Assembly (NCBI RefSeq): GCF_900187265.1
Contig: NZ_LT906450.1
Location: 4,517,444-4,581,443, forward strand
Source of the DNA: Rhodococcus rhodochrous
GTDB lineage: Bacteria; Actinomycetota; Actinomycetes; Mycobacteriales; Mycobacteriaceae
Reading direction: 5' to 3'
DNA: 64,000 nucleotides
Position numbers and translations under genes: made by a program. Below, one piece after another: positions 45,651 through 55,344 of the stretch. The notes under the pieces were generated by a model. The model worked only from the letters and a program-made list of their open reading frames with translations. It did no database searches and had not been told where the DNA came from. Position 1 is the first letter of the stretch, and each line of letters opens with the position of its first letter.

Positions 45651-46586
45651 TCAGTCCCGGATGTGCTCGAAGAGCGGGGTGGAGATGTAGCGCTCGCCGA
45701 AGTCGGGAACGACGACGACGATCAGCTTGCCGGCGTTCTCCGGACGCTTCGCGATCTCGAGTGCGGCCCACACGTTGGCGCCGGCCGAGATGCCGCCGAG
45801 GATGCCCTCGTCGGTGCCCAGGCGACGGGCGACCTCGATGGCGTCGTCGAACTTCACGTCGACGATCTCGTCGTAGATCTCGCGGTCGAGAACCTCGGGC
45901 ACGAAGTTTGCGCCGATGCCCTGGATCTTGTGCGGTCCGGGCTCACCGCCGGTGAGGATCGGCGAGTCGGCGGGCTCGACACCGACGATCTTCACGTCGG
46001 GCTTGCGGGCCTTGAGGGTGCGGCCGACACCGGTGAGCGTGCCACCCGTGCCGATACCCGCGACGAAGATATCGACGGCACCGTCGGTGTCGTTCCAGAC
46101 CTCTTCACCGGTGGTGCGCTCGTGGATCTCCGGGTTCGCCGGGTTGCCGAACTGGCGGGCCAGGATGGCGTTCTCGGTGTTCGCGACGATCTCCTCGGCC
46201 TTCGCGACGGCGCCCTTCATGCCCTCGGAACCCGGGGTCAGGACGATCTCGGCACCGTAGGCGCGGAGCATGACGCGACGCTCGGTCGACATCGTCTCGG
46301 GCATCGTGAGGATGACCTTGTAGCCGCGGGCAGCGCCGACCATGGCGAGCGCGATACCGGTGTTGCCGGAGGTGCCCTCGACGATCGTGCCGCCGGGCTT
46401 CAGCTCACCGGACTTCTCGGCGGCGTCGATGATCGCGACACCGATGCGGTCCTTGACGCTGTTGGCCGGGTTGTAGAACTCGAGCTTCGCGGCGACGGTG
46501 GCGCCAGCGCCCTCGGTCAGACGGTTGAGCTTGACGATCGGGGTGCGCCCGACCAGCTCGGTGACGTTGTTGTAGATGCCGCTCAT
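45651..46586 (-). CDS. cysK: O-acetylserine sulfhydrylase (cysteine synthase A)
   Basis: A 311-aa PLP enzyme. The Schiff-base Lys is in [11 protein letters not shown], the substrate loop is [12 protein letters not shown], and the phosphate-binding loop is [13 protein letters not shown]. It combines O-acetylserine with sulfide to give cysteine. ATG 46586 has an AAGGAGG site about 12 bp upstream. It is the first gene of the cysK-cysE operon, and the pair can form the cysteine synthase complex. Confidence 0.94.
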   Translation of the reverse strand: MSGIYNNVTELVGRTPIVKLNRLTEGAGATVAAKLEFYNPANSVKDRIGVAIIDAAEKSGELKPGGTIVEGTSGNTGIALAMVGAARGYKVILTMPETMSTERRVMLRAYGAEIVLTPGSEGMKGAVAKAEEIVANTENAILARQFGNPANPEIHERTTGEEVWNDTDGAVDIFVAGIGTGGTLTGVGRTLKARKPDVKIVGVEPADSPILTGGEPGPHKIQGIGANFVPEVLDREIYDEIVDVKFDDAIEVARRLGTDEGILGGISAGANVWAALEIAKRPENAGKLIVVVVPDFGERYISTPLFEHIRD

Positions 46587-46732
46587 ACTGGGCCGATCCC
46601 TCCTTGCGGTCGTCGCGACGACCGGGTCGTTTCCGTCACACCATTGCATCATCTGCTGGTACGTGCTGTGCAGCCGGGGAGCCGTGCGCTCACCCGGCCA
46701 CGCGCATGCGCGGGCACAGTGCAGCGGCGACG

Positions 46733-46759
46733 GTTTGTCGGTCCGGCGTACACGGGTAC
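46733..46759 (+). promoter_or_regulatory. SigF-like promoter for the SRPBCC/alcohol dehydrogenase operon
   Basis: GTTT, a 17-bp spacer, then GGGTAC fits the actinobacterial stress sigma factor SigF consensus (GTTT-N15-17-GGGTA). It points to the SRPBCC gene, with a leader of about 95 nt. Confidence 0.6.
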
Positions 46760-46862
46760 TCAACGTCATCGGCCGCCTCGATCTTCCCGACAGCCACTGT
46801 GGCGTACGTCCTCGATCCGGCGACCGGCAGATCTGTCCGTCCGTACCGGTGAGGAGACGACG

Positions 46863-47429
46863 GTGGTCGACTTCAGCAGGGTCGTGCAGAACGCGGGCCG
46901 AGTCGTGGAGAACGCTAACAGGGCGATCGACGACGCCGGCCGCTCGGTGGGTGGCTTCGTCCGGCGTGCCGTCGACCGGCCCGTCGACGCCCGGAGACCG
47001 CAGACGGTGACCGTCGCGGCTCCGCGCGCACAGGTCATGCAGTTCTGGCGTGATCCCGAGAACCTGAGCAGAGTCTTCGGCGACCACGTGCGGGTGGAGA
47101 CGGTCGAAGCGAACCGGCTGCGCTGGACATGGGAGGGCCCCGGCGGAACGACGACCTGGGACACCCGCGTCGACGTCACCTCGGAAGGGCTCGCATTCGT
47201 CGGTGAGGACGACGCGGACACCCCGGGTCCGCGCGTGGTGCTCGCGGTGTCCGACGCGCCCCGGGGCGGTACCGAGATGACCCTGCGCGCCGAGGTTCCC
47301 GTCCCCGATCTCGTCACCGGGGCCCTGACCTTCACCGCGCTCTACCGTGCGCGGGCCCTCATGCAGACCGGTGAGATCCCCACCCTGCAGGGCAGTCCGA
47401 GTGCCCGCGAATCGGAAGGAGACGCCTGA
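46863..47429 (+). CDS. SRPBCC-fold (START-like) protein
   Basis: A 188-aa protein from GTG 46863, with GAGGAGA about 7 bp before it. The N terminus is helical ([18 protein letters not shown]). The SRPBCC core begins at [33 protein letters not shown] and ends with a helix, [21 protein letters not shown]. The fold binds hydrophobic ligands. Its stop overlaps the next ATG by 1 bp (TGATG), so it acts with the dehydrogenase. The ligand is unknown; stress expression is suggested by the promoter. Confidence 0.8.
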   Translation: MVDFSRVVQNAGRVVENANRAIDDAGRSVGGFVRRAVDRPVDARRPQTVTVAAPRAQVMQFWRDPENLSRVFGDHVRVETVEANRLRWTWEGPGGTTTWDTRVDVTSEGLAFVGEDDADTPGPRVVLAVSDAPRGGTEMTLRAEVPVPDLVTGALTFTALYRARALMQTGEIPTLQGSPSARESEGDA

Positions 47430-48598
47430 TGCGAGCGCTGTGCTGGATGGGTGTGAACGAGTTGTCGGTGGAGACGGTCGACGATCCCGGCCTGGTCAAC
47501 CCGCACGACGTGATCGTGCGGGTCCGACTCACCACGACCTGCGGTTCCGACCTGCACTTCCTCGGCGGATACCTGCCGGGGATGCGGGAGGGCGATGTGA
47601 TCGGCCACGAGTTCATGGGCGAGATCGTCGACACCGGCCCGGAGGTGACCTCGGTGCGGGTCGGCGACCGGGTGGTCGTGCCGTCGTTCATCGGATGCGG
47701 GAAGTGCCCGTACTGCGCCGACGGCCTGCACGCGGTGTGCGACACCACCAACCCGAACGCGGCGATGCAGCAGCCCGTGCTGGGCTATCCCACCGGCGGA
47801 ATCTACGGCTACACCCACCCGTTCGGCGGGTACCAGGGTTCGCACGCCGAGTACATCCGCGTGCCCTTCGGCGACGTCAACTGTTTCCCGATCCCCGACG
47901 GAGTGGGCGACGAGCAGGCCCTGTTCCTGTCCGACGCGGTCCCGACGGGCTACATGGGCGCCGACTTCTGCGACATCTCCCCGGGCGACACGGTAGCGGT
48001 CTGGGGCGCCGGCGCCGTAGGCCTCATGGCCGCGGCGAGCGCGAGGATCATAGGCGCCGAACGGGTGATCGTGATCGACCGTTTCCGCGACCGGCTCGAC
48101 CGTGCCGCGAAGAGGATCGGCGCCGAAACCGTGGACTACACCGAGGTCGACAGCGTCTACGAGACGCTCCGCGAGAGCACCGGCGGACGCGGACCGGACG
48201 CGTGTATCGACGCGGTCGGCATGGAAGGTCACGGCACCGGCGTCATGCAGGCCTACGACAAGGTCAAGCAGGCATTGCGGATGGAGAGCGACCGCGCGAC
48301 CTCCCTGCGTGAGGCGATCCTGTCCTGCGGCAAGGGCGGAGTGGTGTCGGTGCTCGGCATCTACGGTGTCACCGACAAGTTCCCCATGGCGGTACTGACG
48401 AACAAGAGCCTGACCCTGCGGACGGCACAGCAACACGGCCAGCGGTACATGCCCACCCTGTTCGAGCACGTCCTCGAAAGCCGCCTGGATCCGAGTTGGC
48501 TCATGACGCACGACCTTCCACTCACCGAGGCGGTGCGCGGATACGAGATGTTCAAGAACAAGGAGGACGACTGCCTGCGCGCGGTCTTCCGTCCGTAG
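47429..48598 (+). CDS. Zinc-dependent alcohol dehydrogenase (glutathione-independent formaldehyde dehydrogenase-like)
   Basis: A 389-aa medium-chain dehydrogenase. Catalytic zinc ligands lie in [13 protein letters not shown] and GHEFMGEIV. The structural-zinc loop has [15 protein letters not shown] with four Cys. The NAD Rossmann loop is [15 protein letters not shown]. The inserted [19 protein letters not shown] segment is typical of formaldehyde dehydrogenase-like members. It is translationally coupled to the SRPBCC gene. The native substrate is uncertain. Confidence 0.9.
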   Translation: MRALCWMGVNELSVETVDDPGLVNPHDVIVRVRLTTTCGSDLHFLGGYLPGMREGDVIGHEFMGEIVDTGPEVTSVRVGDRVVVPSFIGCGKCPYCADGLHAVCDTTNPNAAMQQPVLGYPTGGIYGYTHPFGGYQGSHAEYIRVPFGDVNCFPIPDGVGDEQALFLSDAVPTGYMGADFCDISPGDTVAVWGAGAVGLMAAASARIIGAERVIVIDRFRDRLDRAAKRIGAETVDYTEVDSVYETLRESTGGRGPDACIDAVGMEGHGTGVMQAYDKVKQALRMESDRATSLREAILSCGKGGVVSVLGIYGVTDKFPMAVLTNKSLTLRTAQQHGQRYMPTLFEHVLESRLDPSWLMTHDLPLTEAVRGYEMFKNKEDDCLRAVFRP

Positions 48599-48630
48599 AT
48601 CACTGCAATCGAGAGATCACTGCAATCGAG
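48597..48630. repeat. Two perfect 17-bp tandem copies at the 3' end of the dehydrogenase gene
   Basis: AGATCACTGCAATCGAG occurs twice in direct succession. The first copy begins inside the TAG stop codon of the dehydrogenase gene. A further partial CGATCGCAG follows and can fold back on CTGCAATCG. Confidence 0.9.
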
Positions 48631-48651
48631 CGATCGCAGAACACCTGACGG

Positions 48652-50553
48652 TCAGGGCGTCACGGGTGCGGCGGCCCCGACGAAGGCCACCATCTCGTAG
48701 CCGCCGGGGTTGGTCTGGATCGGGATCTCCTTCCAGTTGTTGGCCAACCACACGTTCCCTGCCTGGTCGATCGTGATTCCGGTGTTGCGGACGAGGCCGT
48801 CGAAGCCGTAGCCGGTGACGTCCGGGGAGATCGGTGCGCCCGTGGTGGTTCCGGGACGGCAGGCCACCGCCCTGCTGCCGCAGAACTGGGAGACGGCCCG
48901 GCCGGCGAAGTTCGCGACCCAGATGTTGTCGTTGCCGTCGACGACCACACCCCACGGAACCCGCAGACCGCCGCCGGTGATGGGGAACGGTGTGAGATTC
49001 CCGTCGATCATCGTGAGGCTGCCCTCGAGGGTGGGGGTCAGCGCGGGGTCCGGGCAGGGGATGCCGATGACCCGCGAGTTCGCGACCCACGCGGTTCCCG
49101 CGGAATCGACGGCCACCCCGAGGGGCTTCTCGAGACCGGCCCCACCGATGGCCGGAGCGATCGGAGCGCCGGAGGCATCGAGCACGGCGACGGTGTCGCT
49201 GCCGTTGCCGGTGACGAACACCCTGCCGTCGGTGCCCTCGGCGAGGGCGAAGGGCTTGGTCACGCCGAGGTCGGTGAGGTTGCGTGCGGCAGCCGGGTTT
49301 CCGCCCGGATAGATCGTGACGCTGTCGTTGCCGCAGTTGGCCGTCCAGATGTCGCCGCTGCTGTGGGAGATCAGGCCCTGCGGCCAGTCGATCCCGCCCT
49401 GCGTGAACCCGGTGTCGGGTGAGATCGGCTGCCCGTCCGCCGTGAACACCGACAGGCTGTTGTGCGGGGGTTGCCGGTCGTCCGGGCAGCCGGGGGCGGG
49501 AGCCGCGAACCCGAAGTTGGCCACCCACACGTTGCCGTCGCGGTCGATGTCGATACCGAAACCTGCCCCGCTCAGTCCGCCGCCGGTGTACGGCGATCCG
49601 GGATAGAACTCTCCTGTGGGAGTGAGGCGGATGAGGTTCTCCGCACCGCACACGGGAGTGTCGGTGCCGGGCGCATATTCGTAGTTGTTGGTCACCCAGA
49701 TGTTGCCGTCGCGGTCGACGGTCATGTTGCCCGGTCCGTCCATCGACACACCGTCGCCGACGAAGCGCAGCGCCAACGTCCATGCGCTCGGCGGGAGGAC
49801 GCGGTCGGGGACGATCGGGGACGGACCGGCCTTCGACACCGCGAACAACTCGACGACGTTCTGCCAGGGATGACGGGCGGTGTTCACCAGGGCCTGCCAG
49901 GTGTCGGAAGCCGGTGCCCCACCGGGCGTTCCGGCGAGCCGCACCAGCTGGTCGCACACCTGCTGCAGGGCGATGCAGTTGGCGACCATGTCGGCGAGAG
50001 AACCGAAGGTGGCCAGCGCTTCGGTGTCGGGGCCGTTCGGGGAAGTTCCGAGTACCGGGGCGATGTCGCCTGTGACGGGGTCGACGAGATTGTGTGCCAT
50101 TCGCGCCGCGTTCTGCAGACCGGGCGCCGGCCCGGCGACCCTCCCGCCCTCGGTGAACTGCGCCAGCGCGTAAGCCGCTGCCACCGTGGTCTTCTCGTCG
50201 AGGATGACGTCCGTCGGCGAATCCCCCACGCCCAGTACGCCGCTCAACACCACCGGAGAGCCCGGTTTCTCAGCCACCGCATAGATCACCGACGACGCCG
50301 GCTGCGGTGCGTATCCGATTGCGAAATCGCCCGCCGGCCCCGAGGTCCCGCGCCCCAGCAGGGCGGGACCGTCGTCCGACGTCGCGATCAGCGATATCTC
50401 GTAGCCGGGCAACGGAACCGCGGACGTGAGGACACGCCCACGGAGTTGCTCGTCGCTCTGTGCGACGGCGGGTCCCGCCAGGAGCCCCCAGGTCAGCGCC
50501 GTCGCTCCCACCAGTGCCGCACACTTCCGACCGATACGACCCGAACCACGCAC
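48652..50553 (-). CDS. Secreted NHL-repeat / virginiamycin B lyase-like beta-propeller protein
   Basis: A 633-aa exported protein. The Sec signal peptide (LVGATALTWGLLAGPAVAQ, cleaved near residue 32) is clear. Residues about 40-240 are a carboxypeptidase-regulatory-like (LTSAVPLPGYEISLIATSDDG) plus helical region. From about 260 there are repeats of the type VDRDGNIWVTNN, IDRDGNVWVANF, VDSAGTAWVANS, VDGNDNIWVANF and IDQAGNVWLANN, which form a six-bladed propeller. Catalytic lyase residues are not evident. It may bind carbohydrate or proteins in the envelope; the function is unknown. GTG 50553 follows GAGAGGG. Confidence 0.85.
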   Translation of the reverse strand: MRGSGRIGRKCAALVGATALTWGLLAGPAVAQSDEQLRGRVLTSAVPLPGYEISLIATSDDGPALLGRGTSGPAGDFAIGYAPQPASSVIYAVAEKPGSPVVLSGVLGVGDSPTDVILDEKTTVAAAYALAQFTEGGRVAGPAPGLQNAARMAHNLVDPVTGDIAPVLGTSPNGPDTEALATFGSLADMVANCIALQQVCDQLVRLAGTPGGAPASDTWQALVNTARHPWQNVVELFAVSKAGPSPIVPDRVLPPSAWTLALRFVGDGVSMDGPGNMTVDRDGNIWVTNNYEYAPGTDTPVCGAENLIRLTPTGEFYPGSPYTGGGLSGAGFGIDIDRDGNVWVANFGFAAPAPGCPDDRQPPHNSLSVFTADGQPISPDTGFTQGGIDWPQGLISHSSGDIWTANCGNDSVTIYPGGNPAAARNLTDLGVTKPFALAEGTDGRVFVTGNGSDTVAVLDASGAPIAPAIGGAGLEKPLGVAVDSAGTAWVANSRVIGIPCPDPALTPTLEGSLTMIDGNLTPFPITGGGLRVPWGVVVDGNDNIWVANFAGRAVSQFCGSRAVACRPGTTTGAPISPDVTGYGFDGLVRNTGITIDQAGNVWLANNWKEIPIQTNPGGYEMVAFVGAAAPVTP

Positions 50554-50713
50554 GAGACGACCCTCTCGCCGACGGAAAGCAGTTGCAGTGCATCGTCGAA
50601 CTACGTCATCGGTCAGCGTGGCACAACCGAGATGTCCGCTGTGGACGATTTCCCGGATTTCACCCCTGCGTCCCAGGACGGCTGCATCCCAGGACTGCGC
50701 ACCCCGCAGACGG

Positions 50714-50748
50714 CGAATGCCGCCCCCGGAAACCGGGAGCGGCATTCG
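50714..50748 (-). terminator. Terminator downstream of pckA
   Basis: CGAATGCCGCCCCCGG pairs with CCGGGAGCGGCATTCG with one mismatch and an AAA loop. It begins 16 bp after the pckA stop. The loop is tight and the stem very stable. Confidence 0.8.
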
Positions 50749-50763
50749 TCGTGGTGTAAGGGA

Positions 50764-52596
50764 TCAGCCCAGGCGCTGCTTGAGGGCCTCGAACTCGTCG
50801 CGGATACCCGAGGGCACCTTCTCGCCGAGGAACTCGAACCACTCGGCGATGCCGTCGATCTCGGACTTCCACTCCTCGACGTCGACCTTCAGGGCCTCGT
50901 CGACGTCGGCGGGATCGACATCGAGACCGTCGAGCGTGAGGTCGGCGGCGGTGGGCACGTAGCCGATCGGCGTGGACTGCGCGCCGGCCTTGTGCTCGAT
51001 GCGGTCGACGATCCACTTGAGCACGCGCGAGTTCTCGCCGAAGCCGGGCCACAGGAAGCGGCCGTCTTCGCCGCGACGGAACCAGTTGACGTAGAAGATC
51101 TTCGGCAGCTTGTCCTGGTCGGCGTTCTTGCCGAGCGTGATCCAGTGGTTCAGGTAGTCGCCGGCGTTGTAACCGAGGAAGGGCAGCATCGCCATCGGGT
51201 CGCGACGGACGTTACCGACCTTGCCCTCTGCCGCGGCGGTCTGCTCGGACGACAGGGTCGCGCCGAGGAAGGTGCCGTGCTGCCAGTCGAAGGACTCGCT
51301 GACGAGGGGAACCGTCGTCTTGCGGCGGCCACCGAACAGGATCGCGGAGATCGGCACACCCTGCGGGTCGTCCCACTCGGGGGCGAGGATCGGGCACTGC
51401 GACATCGGGGTGCAGTAGCGCGAGTTCGGGTGCGCGGCGTTGGTGCCGGACTCGGGGGTCCAGTCGTTGCCCAGCCAGTCGGTGAGGTGCGCCGGGGTCT
51501 CGCCGCCGATGCCCTCCCACCAGACGTCGCCGTCGTCGGTCTTCGCGACGTTGGTGTAGATGGTGTTGCCGGCCTCGATGGTCGCCATCGCGTTCGGGTT
51601 CGAGTCGGCGCTGGTGCCCGGCGCGACGCCGAAGAAACCGAACTCGGGGTTCACGGCGTAGAGGCGGCCGTCCTTGCCGAAACGCATCCACGCGATGTCG
51701 TCGCCGAGGGTCTCGGCACGCCAGCCCGGGATCGTCGGCTGGATCATCGCGAGGTTGGTCTTACCGCAGGCCGACGGGAACGCCGCGGCGATGTAGTACG
51801 CCTTGTCCTCGGGCGAGATCAGCTTGAGGATCAGCATGTGCTCGGCCAGCCAGCCCTCGTCGTGGGCCATGGCCGACGCGATACGCAGCGAGTAGCACTT
51901 CTTGCCGAGCAGCGCGTTGCCGCCGTAGCCGGAGCCGAAGCTCCAGATCTCACGGGTCTCGGGGAAGTGGGTGATGTACTTCGTGTCGTTGCACGGCCAC
52001 GGGACATCCTGCTGGCCGGCCTCGAGCGGCGCACCCACGGAGTGCAGTGCCTTGACGAACGGGCGGTCGGTGCCGAGCTTCTCGAGCGCCGCGGTGCCCA
52101 TGCGGGTCATGATGCGCATCGAGACGACGACGTACTCCGAGTCGGTCAGCTCGACGCCGAGCTTCGGGTCCTCCGCACCGAGCGGGCCCATGCAGAAGGG
52201 CACGACGTACAGGGTGCGTCCGCGCATGCTGCCGCGGTACAGCTCGGTCATCGTGGCGCGCATCTCGTCGGGCGCCATCCAGTTGTTGGTCGGGCCGGCG
52301 TCGATTTCGTTCTCGGTGCAGATGAAGGTGCGCGACTCGACACGTGCGACGTCCGACGGATCGGAGCTCGCCAGGAACGAGTTCGGCTTCTTCTCGTCGT
52401 TCAGACGCGTGAACGTGCCGGCCTCCACCAGCTGAGAGGTGAGACGGTCCCATTCCTCATCGGATCCGTCGGCCCATACGACGCGATCGGGCTGGGTGAG
52501 CTCGGCAATCTCCTGGACCCAGGCAAGCAACTCGGCATGCTGGGTCGGGAGCTTGTCGTCGGAACCGTTCAAACCGGGAATGGTCGCTGAGGTCAT
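50764..52596 (-). CDS. pckA: GTP-dependent phosphoenolpyruvate carboxykinase
   Basis: A 610-aa gluconeogenic enzyme converting oxaloacetate and GTP to phosphoenolpyruvate, CO2 and GDP. The P-loop is [13 protein letters not shown] with the hyper-reactive Cys. [27 protein letters not shown] and the guanine-binding region match GTP-type PEPCK and not the ATP type. ATG 52596 follows AGGAGAG. It is preceded by a 280-bp leader/promoter region that holds three inverted repeats, so catabolite or carbon-source control is likely. Confidence 0.95.
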   Translation of the reverse strand: MTSATIPGLNGSDDKLPTQHAELLAWVQEIAELTQPDRVVWADGSDEEWDRLTSQLVEAGTFTRLNDEKKPNSFLASSDPSDVARVESRTFICTENEIDAGPTNNWMAPDEMRATMTELYRGSMRGRTLYVVPFCMGPLGAEDPKLGVELTDSEYVVVSMRIMTRMGTAALEKLGTDRPFVKALHSVGAPLEAGQQDVPWPCNDTKYITHFPETREIWSFGSGYGGNALLGKKCYSLRIASAMAHDEGWLAEHMLILKLISPEDKAYYIAAAFPSACGKTNLAMIQPTIPGWRAETLGDDIAWMRFGKDGRLYAVNPEFGFFGVAPGTSADSNPNAMATIEAGNTIYTNVAKTDDGDVWWEGIGGETPAHLTDWLGNDWTPESGTNAAHPNSRYCTPMSQCPILAPEWDDPQGVPISAILFGGRRKTTVPLVSESFDWQHGTFLGATLSSEQTAAAEGKVGNVRRDPMAMLPFLGYNAGDYLNHWITLGKNADQDKLPKIFYVNWFRRGEDGRFLWPGFGENSRVLKWIVDRIEHKAGAQSTPIGYVPTAADLTLDGLDVDPADVDEALKVDVEEWKSEIDGIAEWFEFLGEKVPSGIRDEFEALKQRLG

Positions 52597-52683
52597 CAAA
52601 ACTCTCCTGGGGTGTGCCCGGAACCGGATCCCGCCGCCGACCTGCACGTTCTTTCTGTGCGGACGATGGCAGACCCGGGCTTT

Positions 52684-52699
52684 CCCCTCTCGGCAGGGG
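52684..52699 (-). promoter_or_regulatory. Small hairpin in the pckA leader
   Basis: CCCCT-CTCGGC-AGGGG forms a 5-bp stem about 90 bp before the pckA start, next to a larger hairpin. Confidence 0.4.
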
Positions 52700-52704
52700 T
52701 ACCA

Positions 52705-52738
52705 CCTACTTCGTCCGTGGCCGGACAGACGAAGTAGG
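52705..52738 (-). promoter_or_regulatory. Hairpin with alternative inner fold in the pckA leader
   Basis: CCTACTTCGTC and GACGAAGTAGG are perfect 11-bp arms around a 12-nt loop. The inner GTCCG-TGGC-CGGAC dyad is an alternative pairing that shares bases with the outer stem. It could be an operator or a switching leader RNA. Confidence 0.55.
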
Positions 52739-52776
52739 CGCCGGATGTCCTTTTCATAGAGGTTAACGTCGGAATG

Positions 52777-52804
52777 CCGACCGGCGTCACTCGGGGCCGG
52801 TCGG
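52777..52804. promoter_or_regulatory. 9-bp inverted repeat upstream of pckA
   Basis: CCGACCGGC and GCCGGTCGG are perfect arms with a 10-bp centre, about 180 bp before the pckA start. It could be a regulator binding site upstream of the promoter. Confidence 0.5.
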
Positions 52805-52876
52805 AAATATCACAGAAACGATTCAGAACTTGCGCACAATACCGTCCCCTCCCCCTGCTGCGCAGCCGGATATGAA

Positions 52877-53254
52877 TCACTTCGACTCTTCTCCGTGGTG
52901 TACGTCGTATTCAAGGCTACCTGTGTCCAGTCGGCTCCACCGACCCGATCCGTCGAGCTCACGACAGTATTCCCACACCCCGTAGCGGCCGTCGTCCGCG
53001 ATCACCGACAGGCGGTCGCTGCTGCCGTCGAGATCGGTGTCGGTGGCCACTACCAGGCCGTCGCCCCAGTCGCCGCCGACTCCCCAGCGTTCGGTGTCGG
53101 CGACGACGGTCTCGGCGGCGCCGTCACCGTCGAGGTCCGTGGTCGGGCCGAGGGTGTCGGCCCAGGCGGCCACCTCGGACGGATCGAAGCCGGACGGATC
53201 GAACGGATCGGTGAACGGCTGGGGTGCACCACCCGAGCCGGCGAATTCGGCCAT
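52877..53254 (-). CDS. Small acidic protein with Ca-binding-like Asp loops (DUF6802-like)
   Basis: A 125-aa acidic protein with two loops resembling dockerin or FG-GAP calcium loops: TDLDGDGAAETVVAD near residue 40 and TDTDLDGSSDRLSVIAD near residue 72. WGDGLVVATDTD and the aromatic YGVWEYCRELDGSGRWSRL fit a small beta-propeller fragment. There is no signal peptide. ATG 53254 follows AAGGGGAG. It lies 39 bp before the P-loop-like pair on the same strand. The function is unknown. Confidence 0.7.
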   Translation of the reverse strand: MAEFAGSGGAPQPFTDPFDPSGFDPSEVAAWADTLGPTTDLDGDGAAETVVADTERWGVGGDWGDGLVVATDTDLDGSSDRLSVIADDGRYGVWEYCRELDGSGRWSRLDTGSLEYDVHHGEESK

Positions 53255-53293
53255 CGTCTCCCCTTTCCGACCCGGCCCCCCGCCGGATCGCTC

Positions 53294-54703
53294 CTATCCG
53301 GTTGGACGCACGCGGACGCCCCGTGGTTCCGGGATGTGGCCGAGTGCCGCCAGGTCGCGCTCGCACGCGGCGATGCGGGCGCGTCGTTCACCGCGCCGCC
53401 GGGTGATCTCCGCGTCGATCGCCGCGACGCGTTCCCGCACGCGGGTGGCGTGCCGGTCGCGGGTGGCGACCGCGAGCGCGGTGGACTGCAGTTCCGTCTC
53501 GTGGATGCGGGTGCGGATCCACGTGTCGAGTTCCGCGCGCACGGTCGCGAGCTCGTCGGCGATCCACCGCCGCATCCGGTCCCGATAGGCGATGCGCCTG
53601 CGGATCCGCATCAGCCATCCGGCTGCCGGGACCGCGCACGCGATCGCGACCACCAGCGACATCCAACCCGGCAGGTCGCCGAACGGGGTGACGAGCAGTC
53701 TGCCGAGACCGGCACCCGCCGACGCACCGAACACCACCGTCAGCGTGTCCTCCATCGACCGCGCGGTCTCCGGTGGGCGGGACGTGCGCGCGGGTTCCGG
53801 AGCCGGCGTGCCCGGTGCGATCCGGGCCGTCTCCTCGACGAGCCGCGCGCACATGTCGTCGACGTGGGCGTCGATCGTCGTGACCACCGCATCCGCGTCC
53901 GCGGTCTCGAGCACCTCCACCGCGGCGGTGGACGCCGACCGCACGCGCACCGCGACCTCCTGCAACAGCGTCACCTGCAACCGGCGCAGGTCGGGGCCGG
54001 AGGTTGCCGGTGGTGCCGCAGCGGTGAGGCGGGAGCGTTCCGCACGCAGGTCCCCTTCCTCGTCCTCCGCGCTCAGTCGCTCGATCTCCTCCGCGATCAT
54101 CGGCCGGGTGGCGGCAACGACCGCTGCGCGTGCTCGCCGCGGGTCGTGCGACGACCGGACCGTGGCGGCCAGGACGTCCCGCAGTTCGACGAGTCCGGAC
54201 GCCGTGAGCAGGGTCTGCCGGACCGCCTCGCTCGCGTCGTCCCGGAGTTCGCGTGCCCTCCGCGCGGCCGCGGCGCTCACGGGCAGGACCACGACGCACG
54301 GCAGCCAGGATGCGTGCCGTTGCAGGATCTCGACGTCGGCGTCGCGCACCGCACGCCAGTCGGGGAAACGGTCGATGCCCGTCAGCGCACAGACCACCTC
54401 GATCGACTCGGTCGCCACCGCGCGGACGAGGTCGAGTTCGGTGCGGCCGATCGTCGCCGACGGATCGAACACCACGAGGGTGACGGCGCGGCCGTCGTCC
54501 GTGAGACTCGTACTGCGGCCGTCGTCCGTGAGGTCGATCCCGCCCAGATGCCGTAACTCCGCTGCCAGCGTGCCGGCGCCGGAACCGGGCACTCCGACGA
54601 CCCGCACGCCGGTCGCGGCCGGCCGGTGCAGTCCCCTCCATCCTCGCGGGTTCCATCGGCGCAGGACGTCGTCGGCCGGATCCACGATTCCCGGCGGTGT
54701 CAC
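53294..54703 (-). CDS. Degenerate P-loop (GTPase-like) membrane-associated protein, Rv0210-like
   Basis: A 469-aa protein. GVRVVGVPGSGAGTLAAEL occupies the place of a Walker A loop, but the invariant Lys is missing (GVPGSGAGT). VVFDPSATIGRTELDLV and the ALTGIDRF segment resemble G-domain strands. Two hydrophobic segments (LTVVFGASAGAGLGRLLV and MSLVVAIACAVPAAGWLM) lie near residues 330-370. Long Arg/Glu-rich helices, probably coiled-coil, follow. The architecture recalls bacterial dynamin-like proteins, but nucleotide binding is doubtful. The GTG start overlaps the upstream stop by 4 bp (GTGA), so it is paired with the next protein. Confidence 0.75.
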   Translation of the reverse strand: MTPPGIVDPADDVLRRWNPRGWRGLHRPAATGVRVVGVPGSGAGTLAAELRHLGGIDLTDDGRSTSLTDDGRAVTLVVFDPSATIGRTELDLVRAVATESIEVVCALTGIDRFPDWRAVRDADVEILQRHASWLPCVVVLPVSAAAARRARELRDDASEAVRQTLLTASGLVELRDVLAATVRSSHDPRRARAAVVAATRPMIAEEIERLSAEDEEGDLRAERSRLTAAAPPATSGPDLRRLQVTLLQEVAVRVRSASTAAVEVLETADADAVVTTIDAHVDDMCARLVEETARIAPGTPAPEPARTSRPPETARSMEDTLTVVFGASAGAGLGRLLVTPFGDLPGWMSLVVAIACAVPAAGWLMRIRRRIAYRDRMRRWIADELATVRAELDTWIRTRIHETELQSTALAVATRDRHATRVRERVAAIDAEITRRRGERRARIAACERDLAALGHIPEPRGVRVRPTG

Positions 54704-55344
54704 CGCGGCCCTACGGCGACGAACTCCACCGGGTCGCGTTCCACCAGGTCGAGGGTCCGTTCGACGAGTTCGCGCACCTGCGGGGTGGCCGGAATACCCG
54801 CAACGACCCGGGCGAGTTCCTCGTCGCGCAGGCGGCGGGCCACCACCGCACGCATGGCGAGCGGTTCCGCGAGCCGCCCCTCGCCACGGACCGCGACCAC
54901 CTGATCCGGCGGCACCCCCATCGCCCGCCCGACGAGGGCACACCCCGCGTCATCCGTCTCGCCCGGCACCACGAGGACGACGCGACGCGGATCGACGGCC
55001 GTCGACGCGGCGCGGTCGGCCGGATGGACGACGGCCGGGTCGAGGCGACGCGGCACGACGTAGACGACGAGATCGCCGTCGAGAACCGCATCGGGACCGT
55101 CCGGGGTGTCCACTGCCACTCCGGCCACGGCCGCGTCTACTTCCCCACCCTCGATATCGAGCCTGTGGAGCAGTACTCGGCGCACCTGCGTCTCGACGCT
55201 CTCCCGGCCGGTCCCCGCCCGCCCCGCGACCTGCACCCGCAGCGCGGCCGTATGCTCGGCCAGCGCCCTGCGAATCAACCGCCCTGCCTGCGCATCGAGT
55301 TGTTCGACCTGCGCGGCGAGGTGGTGCCAAAACTCCCCCGTCAT
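54700..55344 (-). CDS. Companion P-loop-like protein, Rv0209-like
   Basis: A 214-aa protein translationally coupled to the larger partner (GTGA overlap). VQVAGRAGTGRESVE near residue 37 resembles a Walker A loop with Arg in place of Lys. LDGDLVVYVVPRRLDPAVVHPAD and RRVVLVVPGETDD look like following G-domain strands. A gene pair in the same place lies between pckA and trmB in M. tuberculosis (from memory). The pair may form a heteromeric, possibly inactive dynamin-like unit. ATG 55344 is accepted; it is divergent from trmB. Confidence 0.7.
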   Translation of the reverse strand: MTGEFWHHLAAQVEQLDAQAGRLIRRALAEHTAALRVQVAGRAGTGRESVETQVRRVLLHRLDIEGGEVDAAVAGVAVDTPDGPDAVLDGDLVVYVVPRRLDPAVVHPADRAASTAVDPRRVVLVVPGETDDAGCALVGRAMGVPPDQVVAVRGEGRLAEPLAMRAVVARRLRDEELARVVAGIPATPQVRELVERTLDLVERDPVEFVAVGPR

